This document shows positions 37,226 to 45,870 of a stretch of 64,000 nucleotides of DNA, piece by piece (position 1 is the first letter of the stretch; each line of letters begins with the position of its first letter). The notes below the pieces were generated by a model. It did no database searches, had not been told where the DNA came from, and saw only the letters and a program-made list of their open reading frames with translations. The position numbers and the translations under genes were made by a program. The DNA is from an uncultured Paracoccaceae bacterium (GTDB lineage Bacteria; Pseudomonadota; Alphaproteobacteria; Rhodobacterales; Rhodobacteraceae): the NCBI GenBank assembly GCA_951812305.1, contig CATOSB010000002.1:620001-684000 (forward strand), written 5' to 3'.

Positions 37226-38827
37226 GTAACTCCCAAGCACCCCCCCACGTTTGAGTGTTATTGTCAGTTTTATGGTGAGTCGAATTTGCCATTTTGCGCG
37301 TGTTTTTTTTCTTTCTTGTCTGAATTCTGTGGCGCCGGGTTGATTTCTCTGAATCAGTGGTGGGATGGATCAGGTTGCCGCCCTTGAACAACTTCTCGCC
37401 ACGGCTCTGCGTCGGATCGCTGAGCTTGAAGCTGCGTTGGCGAGCATGGCGGAAGAGATCACGGACCTGCGCCGACAGTTGGCCAAGAACAGCAGCAATA
37501 GCAGCAAGCCCCCTTCAAGTGATGGCCTGAAGAAGCCAGCCCCGCGCAGCCTGCGTGGCAAATCCGGAAAGAAAAGTGGCGGCCAAGTTGGCCACCGGGG
37601 CGACACCCTGCGCCAGACGTCAACACCCGACTTTGTCGAACGGCATGAGGCGACGCATTGCAGCGCCTGTCAGAGCGCCCTGACGGCGGAGATGGTGAAA
37701 GGGATCGAGAAGCGTCAGGTGTTCGACTTGCCTGCGCCACGCCTGGAGGTCACCGAGCATCAGGCGGCGGTTTATTGTTGCGACCATTGTCGAGCCACGA
37801 CGACGGCTGGCTTTCCCGATGGCGTGGCCGCGCATGTGCAATATGGCACGCGCATGCGGGCAGTGGCGGTCTATTGCAATGTTCAGCAGCTGATACCCGA
37901 GGATCGGGTCTGCCAGCTTATGCGCGACCTGTTTGGGGCCACCAGCTTGTGCGCGGCCAGCGTGACCAACTGGACGCGCGGCGCGGCAAATAAGATGGGT
38001 GTCGTGGTTGAACACATTCTCGCCCGGCTTGCCGAAGGCGGCGTTCGGCATCTGGACGAGACCGGACTTCGTGTTGCCGGCAAGCTGCACTGGCTGCACA
38101 CGATCTGCGATACCGCCTTCACCCATTACCGCATCAGCGCCAAACGCGGTGCTGTTCCAACCTTCCTGACCGGCGGGACGATCATTCATGATCACTGGAA
38201 ACCCTACTACGCCCATATGAGCGGAGTGGACGCCCACGCCCTCTGCGGGGCGCATCACTTGCGCGAACTCAAGGCCATCGAAGAGATCGAAAAAGAGCCT
38301 TGGGCGACGGAGATGAGCGCAGTGCTTCATAGCGCCAATCAGCTCAGATGCGCGGCTCAGGATCAAGGCGAGACCGAACTCCCGGAACTGGTTCGCCAGG
38401 GTATAGTCACCAGATACATGGCGATCCTCGCCAAGGGGCTCGCCTTCCACGAACGCCGGCCCCCGCTGGCCAAAAGCCCCGGCACCCGCGGCCGAAAAGC
38501 CAGGCGGCCAGGCCACAACCTGCTCCTCCGCCTGCGTGACTACCGCGATGACGTTTTGCGATTCATCGCCGACTTCGCGGTCCCATTCACAAACAATCAG
38601 GCCGAACAGGACCTGCGCATGATGAAGCTGCGCATGAAAATCTCGGGCACCTTCCGCACCCTCGAGGGCGCGCGGGTCTTCGCCGACATCAGGTCCGTCA
38701 TCTCGACGGCCAGAAAACACGGGTTCAACATCCTGGAAATCCTGACCCTGTCACCACCTCAGATCATCGCACGGCTCTGACGGAACAAAACCCCGCAACC
38801 CTATCGGACAGGGTGCTTGGGAGTTAC
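37226..38827 (+). mobile_element. IS66-family insertion sequence, copy C
   Basis: A 1602-bp element with the same ends. The target duplication CTTTGCAT lies at 37218-37225 and 38828-38835. It is inverted relative to copies A and B. One extra C in the terminal C run and one extra T explain the two additional bases. Its transposase points toward the FAD oxidoreductase gene. Confidence 0.97.
37365..38780 (+). CDS. IS66-family transposase (TnpC type), copy C
   Basis: 471 residues. It shares R at AFHERRPPL with copy B and has a private R-to-G change near the C-terminus (KHGFNILEIL). Catalytic motifs are intact. Confidence 0.95.
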   Translation: MDQVAALEQLLATALRRIAELEAALASMAEEITDLRRQLAKNSSNSSKPPSSDGLKKPAPRSLRGKSGKKSGGQVGHRGDTLRQTSTPDFVERHEATHCSACQSALTAEMVKGIEKRQVFDLPAPRLEVTEHQAAVYCCDHCRATTTAGFPDGVAAHVQYGTRMRAVAVYCNVQQLIPEDRVCQLMRDLFGATSLCAASVTNWTRGAANKMGVVVEHILARLAEGGVRHLDETGLRVAGKLHWLHTICDTAFTHYRISAKRGAVPTFLTGGTIIHDHWKPYYAHMSGVDAHALCGAHHLRELKAIEEIEKEPWATEMSAVLHSANQLRCAAQDQGETELPELVRQGIVTRYMAILAKGLAFHERRPPLAKSPGTRGRKARRPGHNLLLRLRDYRDDVLRFIADFAVPFTNNQAEQDLRMMKLRMKISGTFRTLEGARVFADIRSVISTARKHGFNILEILTLSPPQIIARL

Positions 38828-38835
38828 CTTTGCAT

Positions 38836-39082
38836 AGGTATTACCTGAATGACTTCGGCATCTGCTGCAGAATATGGGTATCCTGCAGCATACGAATGTA
38901 CCGCCAATTGAAACTATGTTTTCGTAACACAGAACTCGGATGCAAACCAGAGAGGCCGCCGCCACGCAGGCGCGACCAGAACTCCATCAAATCCAAAGCC
39001 GGTTGACGGAGCAATTTTTTAAGTTTAGTTTCTATAAGCGAAAAAAATGTTTTGCAATACAAAACAAAATATCTGAACCGCA
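38836..39082. promoter_or_regulatory. Original divergent control region (IclR gene / FAD oxidoreductase) with operator sites
   Basis: A 247-bp gap that faced the IclR start before IS66 copy C landed. Site 1, ATGTTTTCGTAACACAGAAC (38916-38935), resembles the tauA site with one extra base. Site 2, ATGTTTTGCAATACAAAAC (39047-39065), has perfect arms TGTTTTG / CAAAACA around five bases. A candidate promoter TTGACG (39003) - 17 bp - TAGTTT (39026) puts site 2 just after the transcription start, a repression position. AGGT lies 8 bases before the old ATGCAAAG remnant (minus strand). Confidence 0.6.
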
Positions 39083-40375
39083 ATGACAACCAAAGAAGAA
39101 GTTCACTGGTACCACACCGCGGGCGCTGCGCCGGAGAGCCATGAGCTGGACGGATCTTTGGACGTGGATGTGCTGGTTGTTGGCGGTGGGCTAACGGGAT
39201 GCCGAACAGCGCTGGGCTTAGCAGAAGCAGGTGCATCTGTTGCATTGGTGGACAGCCGTGAAATCGGTTGGGGCGCCTCAGGGCGCAGCGGCGGTCAGTG
39301 CAATCCGATTTGGAGACAGACACCTCAACAGTTGATCGATATGTTGGGATCTTCCTACGGAGAGCGGCTAATTCAAACGACTCTGACTGCCGCCGATGAC
39401 CTGTTTTTGGATATCAAGCGATTTGGCGTGGACTGTGACGCAGTTCAGAATGGATGGATTCAGGCGGCACATACGAAAAAGGCTCGAAAGAACATGAGAG
39501 CTCTGGGAAGTTCCTGGTCCGCAGCTGGCTTGGATATAGCTGAACTTGAAGGGGTTTCCGTCCGCGATGCCAGCGGATCACCTGCCTATTCATTCGCGTT
39601 ACGCCACGCAGCCGGCGGCCATGTGCAGCCTTTGTCACTGACACGCGGCTACGCGCGTGCGGCGATTGCCCATGGCGCCCTTGCGTTTGAAAATACACCA
39701 ATCACCAAGCTGAAGCGGGCCGATGGCAAGTGGCGCGCACAATCCAGAACCGGCCAGATCACCGCCGAGAATGTTGTCCTGACGACCAATGCCTACACCG
39801 ATGGATTGTGGCCGGGTCTTCAACAGACGTTTTATCGGTTCTTCAGCGCTGTGGTTGCGACGCAGCCTTTGGCCGACGAACAGCAGCGCGAAATCCTGCC
39901 CGGAAAGGTAACGATATCGGATACCCGACTGGCGATCTACTTTGCACGATATGATCGCGACGGTCGATTGATCTTTGGCTGCGTCGGAAGCAGCGTCAAA
40001 GTTGACGCATTCGGTGGATTCCGACGCATTATGCGCGGACTGAGGACCGTATTCCCTCAAATCGCGAACATTCCGTTAGAACGGAAATGGGCAGGCGGGA
40101 TCGCGGTTACGCCCGAGATGATGCCGCATATGCATGAACCTGCACCCGGCTTGTTGGCCGGGATAGGCTTCAGTGGCCGCGGGATCGCAATGACATCCGT
40201 GATGGGGCGTGCTTTGTCGGCCAAGCTGCTGGGCATGGCGACAGACGAGCTTCCATTTCCGATCCTTCCGGTCACGCCCGTTCCTTTCCACGGCATCTCC
40301 AGCAGGCTAATGCCACTGGCCGCACCCGCCATGACGCTGAAAGACCGGTTCGATTCAATGACAGATGGCATTTAA
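39083..40375 (+). CDS. FAD-dependent amine/amino-acid oxidoreductase (DadA/PuuB/TauY-like)
   Basis: A 430-residue flavoprotein. It has the Rossmann dinucleotide motif VLVVGGGLTGCRTALGLAE (about residues 32-50), then ALVDSREIGWGASGRSGGQ and a C-terminal FAD-binding end GLLAGIGFSGRGIAMTSVMG. This is the DAO/gamma-glutamylputrescine-oxidase type. In the original locus it was divergent from the IclR gene and close to tauABC, so it may oxidise the imported compound, like the large subunit of taurine dehydrogenase. No TauX-like small subunit is present, so that is inference. Confidence 0.85.
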   Translation: MTTKEEVHWYHTAGAAPESHELDGSLDVDVLVVGGGLTGCRTALGLAEAGASVALVDSREIGWGASGRSGGQCNPIWRQTPQQLIDMLGSSYGERLIQTTLTAADDLFLDIKRFGVDCDAVQNGWIQAAHTKKARKNMRALGSSWSAAGLDIAELEGVSVRDASGSPAYSFALRHAAGGHVQPLSLTRGYARAAIAHGALAFENTPITKLKRADGKWRAQSRTGQITAENVVLTTNAYTDGLWPGLQQTFYRFFSAVVATQPLADEQQREILPGKVTISDTRLAIYFARYDRDGRLIFGCVGSSVKVDAFGGFRRIMRGLRTVFPQIANIPLERKWAGGIAVTPEMMPHMHEPAPGLLAGIGFSGRGIAMTSVMGRALSAKLLGMATDELPFPILPVTPVPFHGISSRLMPLAAPAMTLKDRFDSMTDGI

Positions 40376-40530
40376 CGGCACGAGCCAAATCGAATCTGTA
40401 ATATCTTCGACCGCGCGCCAGTCCATTCATTCCAAATCACACCTGGCATAAGGAATGCTCATGTATGGCAACCGAAAGTTACACCATCCGGATATTCTTT
40501 TTCGCAGTTATAAGTTATAGGCTTGTTTTA

Positions 40531-41061
40531 TCACCCTAACGGAAGACTGGGTTGGGCCAGCCCACGCCCTACCGCACCGGGTGTATTAAACCGCTTTCCA
40601 TCGAGAATCTCTGAAACTGTCAGCATCTGCATGCGTGCATAAGGAATGCCATTGACTTCAACGTCACCTGCCGAAGCCATTTCCTGCCTGAAATTCCTGA
40701 TCTTACGTTCTCCCAAATCTTCCAGCACAATCAACCCGGCCATCAATCCGTCATCTCTCTCAAGAACGCCACGGAGGTCGCGCGCAACACTGATGCCAAC
40801 ATTCTTGCCACCTTTGACTTCCAGCACCAGGCTTTTCAATTCTTTGTAGTTTGGATGATTGAAATACAATCTACCATCAATTCCACCATCGCCAGTTTTA
40901 CGGGACGTGACGAACCCGTCAACCTCCTCCACGGCCCATTTCTGGAAGTGATACTTGTCCCGCTCCCACATGTCACGGGCACCTTCCAGTGTGTGAGGGA
41001 CCCCAGTAACGGTAAAATCCTCTCCTTCGACCAAGCCACTTTCCGCCGAGATAGGTTTCAT
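40531..41061 (-). pseudogene. Restriction-endonuclease-like C-terminal domain (passenger remnant)
   Basis: The frame reads VPHTLEGARDMWERDKYHFQ, then KTGDGGIDGRLYF and SLVLEVKGGKNVG. The D plus E-V-K spacing is a PD-(D/E)xK nuclease core as found fused to the C-terminus of some adenine-specific DNA methyltransferases. VARDLRGVLERDDGLMAGLIVLE follows in pieces typical of that domain. The methyltransferase part is missing. An ATG at 41061 inside the transposase remnant could start a 176-residue chimera, but no RBS is visible. Confidence 0.65.
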
Positions 41062-41464
41062 CTGCTTCGACGATACCTTGAAGCAGAATTTCGCCTTGTT
41101 TGGTCGCCATTTGGGCGCGTATCCGCTGCTGCATATACCATGCAGTGGGCTGTGTCAGATCAAGGTCGCGAGCAAGCTGACAGCTTGATAGACTTTTCTT
41201 TGCATTCACAATCAGGCCGATGGCCATGAACCATTTTTGAAGTGGAACTCTTGTCTTTTCAAAAATGGTACCCGACAATACGTTAAAGCTGGACTTGCAC
41301 CCATGACAATTCCAGCGACCGATCTTTTGCCTTTCGCTTTTGCGGGCAACGTGCGTACTTCCGCAGTGAGGGCAATGCGGGTCATCGCCCCAACGCACCC
41401 TTTCAAAATGCTCGATACAAGCTTCTTGATCTGGATAGCGTGTGAAGATATTTAAGAGGTTCAT
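41039..41464 (-). pseudogene. IS1595-family transposase, N-terminal fragment
   Basis: It starts MNLLNIFTRYPDQEACIEHF. It has the zinc-ribbon CPHCGS ... NCHGC typical of IS1595 transposases, GTIFEKTRVPLQKWF and the first catalytic segment GIVEADETYLGGK, where it breaks off. The second and third acidic residues are lost, so it is not functional. Confidence 0.85.
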
Positions 41465-41545
41465 GCTTCATCTCCTTATGAACAAGACTAAAGAGATCAA
41501 GCCAGAGTGTCAAGCCTATAACTTATAACTGCGTAGGATTTTACC

Positions 41546-42577
41546 TTGACCAAACGACCCAATGAAAAGAACGAACGCCTGAAACGCCGCTTTCTGGAAT
41601 ACCGAAAATTCGCACGCCAGCTTTCGGAAAAAACGCTGGATCGTGAGATCGCAGCCCTTGAACGGTTTGACGTCTGGAACGGGCGCAAGGACTTTGCCCG
41701 TTTTCATATTGAGCAGGCTATGGGGTTCCGCACCCACTTGGAGCAAAGCAAAACGAGCGCTGGAAAGCCCTTGGGCAAATCAACAATGCGATCTGTCCTG
41801 GCAACCTTGCGCGAATTTGTTCTTTGGCTGTCTCAGCAAGACGGATTCCGCAGCCGTATCAAAGCAGCTGATGCGGATTACTTCAATCTGTCCCGACGCG
41901 ATGAAGCAGAGGCCCGCGCGGCCCCGCCACGCCCCGCGCCCAGCATAAACCAAGCCAAACGCGCCCTTGCGCTCATGCCCGGCGCCACACCACAGCAAAA
42001 GCGCGACAAAGCGATCTTTGCCCTTCTTTGCCTGACAGGTGTCCGCGTCGCTGCATTGGTATCGCTCAAGATCAAACACGTTGACTTGCAGGAACAATCC
42101 GTCACCCAAAACCCGCGCGAGGTGGCGACCAAGTTTGGCAAGGTCATCGACACCTTCTTCGCCAAAGGGTTTGATGAAGCGGAAACCGCCCTTGCCGACT
42201 GGATGACCTATTGCGACGAAATGGCGCTTTATGGTCCTGATGACCCGCTGTTCCCAGCAACCGCAATCGCCGCCAGGTCAAATTCAGGCTTTGAAGCAAA
42301 CGGCTTTACGCGCGGCCACTGGAAAAGTGCCGAACCTGTACGCAAGATCGTTCGCATAGCGTTTGAAGCTGCAGGCGTTCCAAACTATGGCCCCCACGCC
42401 TTTCGTCACATGCTGGCACGCCACGCGGCCAAAAATGCGGCGTCTATAGCTGAACTGGTGGCGGCATCGCAGAACCTTGGACACACTGATGTTTTGACGA
42501 CTTTGCGCAGCTACGGCCAAATCAGTCGCGAGGATCAACGCAAGTTGATTACGGGAAACACGTCTGATCCAACCTGA
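41546..42577 (+). CDS. Tyrosine recombinase / site-specific integrase
   Basis: A 343-residue integrase. It has a SAM-like core-binding N-terminal part (KRPNEKNERLKRRFLEY) and a catalytic domain with Arg in LTGVRVAALVSLKIKHVDL, HAFRH (HxxR), a GH pair in NLGHTDVLTTLRSYG and the nucleophile Tyr in that segment. It starts with TTG at 41546, preceded by TAGGA eight bases upstream. An in-frame stop sits at 41534, immediately outside the IS1595 inverted repeat, so no longer start exists. It reads toward the 3' end of tRNA-Ser, a usual attachment position. Confidence 0.88.
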   Translation: MTKRPNEKNERLKRRFLEYRKFARQLSEKTLDREIAALERFDVWNGRKDFARFHIEQAMGFRTHLEQSKTSAGKPLGKSTMRSVLATLREFVLWLSQQDGFRSRIKAADADYFNLSRRDEAEARAAPPRPAPSINQAKRALALMPGATPQQKRDKAIFALLCLTGVRVAALVSLKIKHVDLQEQSVTQNPREVATKFGKVIDTFFAKGFDEAETALADWMTYCDEMALYGPDDPLFPATAIAARSNSGFEANGFTRGHWKSAEPVRKIVRIAFEAAGVPNYGPHAFRHMLARHAAKNAASIAELVAASQNLGHTDVLTTLRSYGQISREDQRKLITGNTSDPT

Positions 42578-42678
42578 CTGCCAAAATCGACCAATTGCAT
42601 GGTGTGGGAACACGTGTGGGAACGCAAATCAAAGAGTGGCTGATTTACAAATATTATCAGACACTTAGTGATTATGGA

Positions 42679-42766
<88 letters not shown>

Positions 42767-42920
42767 GGCGCGGGCTGGATAGCGCGAAGGATTGCGGGTG
42801 TTCAAGAGGCGATGGCTTTTGGATTGCGCGTCAAGTGAATCGAAATGTCACATATCGGGTGATTTTCGCCGAAGGCATTGAAGACTCTTCCCAAATCCAA
42901 GCCTGCAGGTTATGTTTCGC

Positions 42921-42947
42921 GCGTCGCAGGCAAAAAATTTGCGACGC
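42921..42947 (+). other. Leader hairpin upstream of the SPOR lipoprotein gene
   Basis: GCGTCGCA / TGCGACGC forms an 8-bp perfect stem with an 11-base A-rich loop, about 45 bp before the start codon. It could be a leader structure; no T run follows the stem. Confidence 0.45.
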
Positions 42948-42991
42948 TCGAGCAGAATTAGCGCGGCAAAGACCGCGAAAGGGGCATGGTT

Positions 42992-43924
42992 ATGGCAAGG
43001 TCGCGGACAGGGCGTTTGGCCCTTCTTCTTTGCAGTGTAAGTTTCATCGCAGCCTGCGAAAAAGGTGGCGATTTCAATTTCTTGAAGAAGAAACCGGCGG
43101 CGGATGGCGCCGAGGTCACACTAACGGACGGCACGGCGAACACGTCGGTCAAACTGGTAGAGCGCGACGTCGAAGCACCGGAAGTTTTCGAAGCCCGCGA
43201 CAAGGGCCTGTGGGACGGGCGGCCATCCCTGGGTGGCGTTTGGGTCGCGCATTCTGGCGCGACGGACCCTGAACGGGTGATCATCCGCAACGAGGACAAC
43301 GGCAAATTTGTCATCGGTGCGTTGTTCAAGCGCGAACGCGAAAACCCCGGCCCGGCAATTCAGGTCAGTTCTGATGCCGCGTCTGCGCTTGGAATGGTAG
43401 CGGGCGCGCCGGATCAACTGAATGTCACGGCCCTGCGTCGACAAGAAGTTCCGATTGCTGACGAGGTCGTTGATTCAGCCTCGGCAACTTTGCCCTCGGC
43501 GGAAGAAATTCAGACGGCGTCGCTTGATCCGATTGCCAGCGCGGGCGCGGCATTGGATAAAATCGAGGCCGATGAACCGGTAGAGACCGCGTCGCTCGCG
43601 ACCACGCCGGTCCCTGCCCCGAAACCGGCACCATCTGCCGCAACAGCGGCGAAGCCTGCACCAACGGCCACGACACCTTCGCCGCTGAAACTGTCAAAAC
43701 AGTTTATCCAGATCGGGTATTTCAGCGTTGAGGAAAACGCCAATAATACCGGCACAGCCTTACGCAACGCCGGTGTGGTCCCGACCGTCAAAAAGCAAAA
43801 CAGCAAGGGCAAGACCTATTACCGCGTCGTGGTGGGCCCTGCGACAAATATCGCCGACCGCGCATTGTTGCTCAAAAAAGTGAAGGGTCTGGGCTTTGCT
43901 GACGCCTATTTTGTGACAAACTAG
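42992..43924 (+). CDS. SPOR-domain lipoprotein
   Basis: A 310-residue lipoprotein. The signal sequence has lipobox FIAAC (Cys at about 22). A middle part of unknown type contains GLWDGRPSLGGVWVAHSGA, and an A/P/T-rich linker precedes a C-terminal SPOR domain (about 230-310: FIQIGYFSVEENANNTGTAL). SPOR domains bind denuded glycan strands at division sites. The second ATG (42992) is chosen because AAGGGG lies 7 bases upstream; an ATG at 42986 is too close to it. It is followed 30 bp later by a D,D-carboxypeptidase gene, a plausible cell-wall operon. Confidence 0.88.
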   Translation: MARSRTGRLALLLCSVSFIAACEKGGDFNFLKKKPAADGAEVTLTDGTANTSVKLVERDVEAPEVFEARDKGLWDGRPSLGGVWVAHSGATDPERVIIRNEDNGKFVIGALFKRERENPGPAIQVSSDAASALGMVAGAPDQLNVTALRRQEVPIADEVVDSASATLPSAEEIQTASLDPIASAGAALDKIEADEPVETASLATTPVPAPKPAPSAATAAKPAPTATTPSPLKLSKQFIQIGYFSVEENANNTGTALRNAGVVPTVKKQNSKGKTYYRVVVGPATNIADRALLLKKVKGLGFADAYFVTN

Positions 43925-43954
43925 GGCCGACTCACCCGGGAGGGCCCAATTCAC

Positions 43955-45112
43955 ATGCGACGTTTCCTGACCGCGGCTTTCGCGCTGGTCGTGATCTTTG
44001 CCACCAGTGTAACTCATGCGTTCGAAACACGCGCTCGCGCTGCATATGTTGTTGATCTGAATACCGGAATTGTCCTGATGGACAAAGCTGCGGATGATCC
44101 GTTGCCACCTGCATCGATGTCAAAGCTCATGACCCTGAACATGCTGTTTGAGGCCCTGCGCGACGGGCGTGTGACGTTGGACACGCGCTTCAGCGTGTCA
44201 CAGCGGGCAATGGCGATGGGCGGCTCGACCATGTTTTTGAACACAAACGACCGGCCCACGGTTGAGGAATTGATCAAAGGCATCGTGGTGCTGTCGGGAA
44301 ATGACGCCTGTGTCGCCGTGGCAGAGGGGCTGGCGGGGACAGAAGACGCGTTTGCCGGACAGATGAACGAACGCGGCAACGCAATCGGAATGACCAATTC
44401 GACATTTGCCAATTCCAGCGGCTGGCCGCACCCAAATCACCGCATGTCGATGCGCGACCTTGGGGTTCTGGCAACCCGGATCATTCAGGAATTCCCTGAT
44501 TATTACACCTATTTCGCGATGACGGAGTTTGGCTGGGATGGCAGAGCGCCGCAGAACCGGTTCAACCGCAATCCATTGCTAACGCTTGGGATCGGGGCGG
44601 ATGGGTTGAAGACCGGGCATACCAGCGAGGCCGGGTTTGGCCTTGTCGGGTCCGCAAAACAGGGCGACCGCCGGATCGTGTTTGTCATCACCGGTCTGGG
44701 GTCGGAAACCGAACGCGCGGAAGAGGCCGAGCGGATCGTCAACTGGGCGTTCCGGCAATTCGTCCAGAAAACGGTTGTTCAAAAGGAATTGCAGGTCGCA
44801 GCGGTTCCCGTCTGGCTGGGGGAAGACCACGAGGTGGGGCTGTTGACCGCAAGTGAAGTGTCGATGCTGGTTCCCGCGCTGGTACAGGGCGATATTCCGG
44901 CGACGGCGTCGTACACGACGCCGTTAGAGGCGCCAATCAGCAAGGGCCAAATTCTTGGCGAACTCGTGGTCGCGGTGCCCGGGATGCCCGAGGAGAGGGT
45001 CGACCTGATTGCGGACAGAAGCGTTGCGCCCGCTGGCTTTATGCCCAGGCTACGCACTGCCGCGCAGGTATTGATCGAAAGGTTCGCGGGCGGTGCCGAA
45101 GGCGCGCTTTGA
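43955..45112 (+). CDS. dacA: D-alanyl-D-alanine carboxypeptidase (PBP5/6, peptidase S11)
   Basis: A 385-residue serine peptidase with a signal peptide (about 1-22, ATSVTHA). The three active-site motifs are SMSK (SxxK), SGN (LSGNDACVAVAEGLAG) and KTG (GLKTGHTSEAGFG). A C-terminal PBP5-type beta domain is present. It removes the terminal D-Ala of peptidoglycan stems in the periplasm. It probably shares an operon with the upstream SPOR lipoprotein, which would act at the same septal wall. Confidence 0.93.
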   Translation: MRRFLTAAFALVVIFATSVTHAFETRARAAYVVDLNTGIVLMDKAADDPLPPASMSKLMTLNMLFEALRDGRVTLDTRFSVSQRAMAMGGSTMFLNTNDRPTVEELIKGIVVLSGNDACVAVAEGLAGTEDAFAGQMNERGNAIGMTNSTFANSSGWPHPNHRMSMRDLGVLATRIIQEFPDYYTYFAMTEFGWDGRAPQNRFNRNPLLTLGIGADGLKTGHTSEAGFGLVGSAKQGDRRIVFVITGLGSETERAEEAERIVNWAFRQFVQKTVVQKELQVAAVPVWLGEDHEVGLLTASEVSMLVPALVQGDIPATASYTTPLEAPISKGQILGELVVAVPGMPEERVDLIADRSVAPAGFMPRLRTAAQVLIERFAGGAEGAL

Positions 45113-45293
45113 GCGACGTTTCAGCATGACGCAGGACGCTGTTTCTGGATCTTAGTACCGAATAGAATTGCAGGCCACGTCGCCGACGAACGGTGATAAA
45201 TCGCCCACCATGTCCAGATCGGCGGATCGCCGGCATTCAGCTTTCACATTGCGGCAAACAAGCCAGTCGCAGGATGGCCACGACAGTAAGTTG

Positions 45294-45791
45294 TCATACA
45301 GGGCCAAGATAGCGATGAAACACCCAGCCGCGCTTACCAGTTCGCTCATCTCTGATTGGAACCCAGCCTTGACGGGTGGGGCCGGTGACCTTTGCCACAT
45401 CCCCGCGATTCAAGGACGCCAATGTCCCATAACTCTTGCCGGGACCGGCACGCAGCGCCAGGCCATTGCCGGTGACAATCCGGTGGTCTCGCGAAAATAT
45501 GGGCCTTGCAGCGGTGAATGAGGCATCCTGGAGTGGCACATCCATCATGCTTTCGACAGCCGGAGGACTCTCCGGTTCGATTATCGGCAGCGTCACTGGC
45601 CAATCGGGCATCCGTACCGGCTCTTCCGCGCTGGGGCGGGCAAGGAAATCAAGGCTTGCTTCTGCACTTGTCAAAAGGCGCACAACCCGGATCGGCTCAA
45701 CCGCAGCGCCCTTGCCGCGATCCATATTCTGGAGTCCAACGGCACCACCACCTGCCAGAAAGATGGCGGCAATCAAAAGCTTCAGTTGCAT
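45294..45791 (-). CDS. SH3-domain (SH3b) exported protein
   Basis: A 165-residue protein. It has an N-terminal signal or anchor helix (LKLLIAAIFLAGGGAVGL), a linker rich in P and E and a C-terminal bacterial SH3 domain (about 105-165: GLALRAGPGKSYGTLASLNRG through KRGWVFHRYLG, quoted in parts). Such domains bind peptidoglycan or peptides. ATG 45791 is chosen because it starts the signal helix. It converges with dacA. Confidence 0.8.
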   Translation of the reverse strand: MQLKLLIAAIFLAGGGAVGLQNMDRGKGAAVEPIRVVRLLTSAEASLDFLARPSAEEPVRMPDWPVTLPIIEPESPPAVESMMDVPLQDASFTAARPIFSRDHRIVTGNGLALRAGPGKSYGTLASLNRGDVAKVTGPTRQGWVPIRDERTGKRGWVFHRYLGPV

Positions 45792-45870
45792 TCGGGCGCT
45801 CCAGCACAAGACTGCGGGCAGTCTAGGCCGGAACGCGAAACGCGGCGTTAACCGCGGACCCGAAACTGGC

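Larger units (their letters stand above)
40503..41533 (-). mobile_element. IS1595-like element remnant with a nuclease passenger, internally deleted
   Basis: A 1031-bp segment bounded by perfect 23-bp inverted repeats (40503-40525 and 41511-41533; the outer part reads CGCAGTTATAAGTTATAGG). Inside are a 5' transposase piece of the IS1595 family and the 3' piece of a restriction-endonuclease-like gene on the same strand, joined at about 41039. IS1595 elements are known to carry passenger genes. I see no target-site duplication, so the true ends may be slightly different. Confidence 0.7.

Noticed and set aside
36452..37391. Longer IclR frame starting inside IS66 copy C
   Set aside because: The extension MLGSY comes from the IS terminal repeat; the duplicated ATGCAAAG marks the native start.
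33203..38827. IS66 copies A/B/C as a composite transposon carrying the IclR gene
   Set aside because: Each copy has its own perfect 8-bp duplication and the outer flanks do not share one, so they transposed singly.
45152..45400. Cysteine-rich 82-codon minus-strand frame overlapping the SH3 gene end
   Set aside because: No ribosome site, no family resemblance, and it overlaps a well-supported C-terminus.
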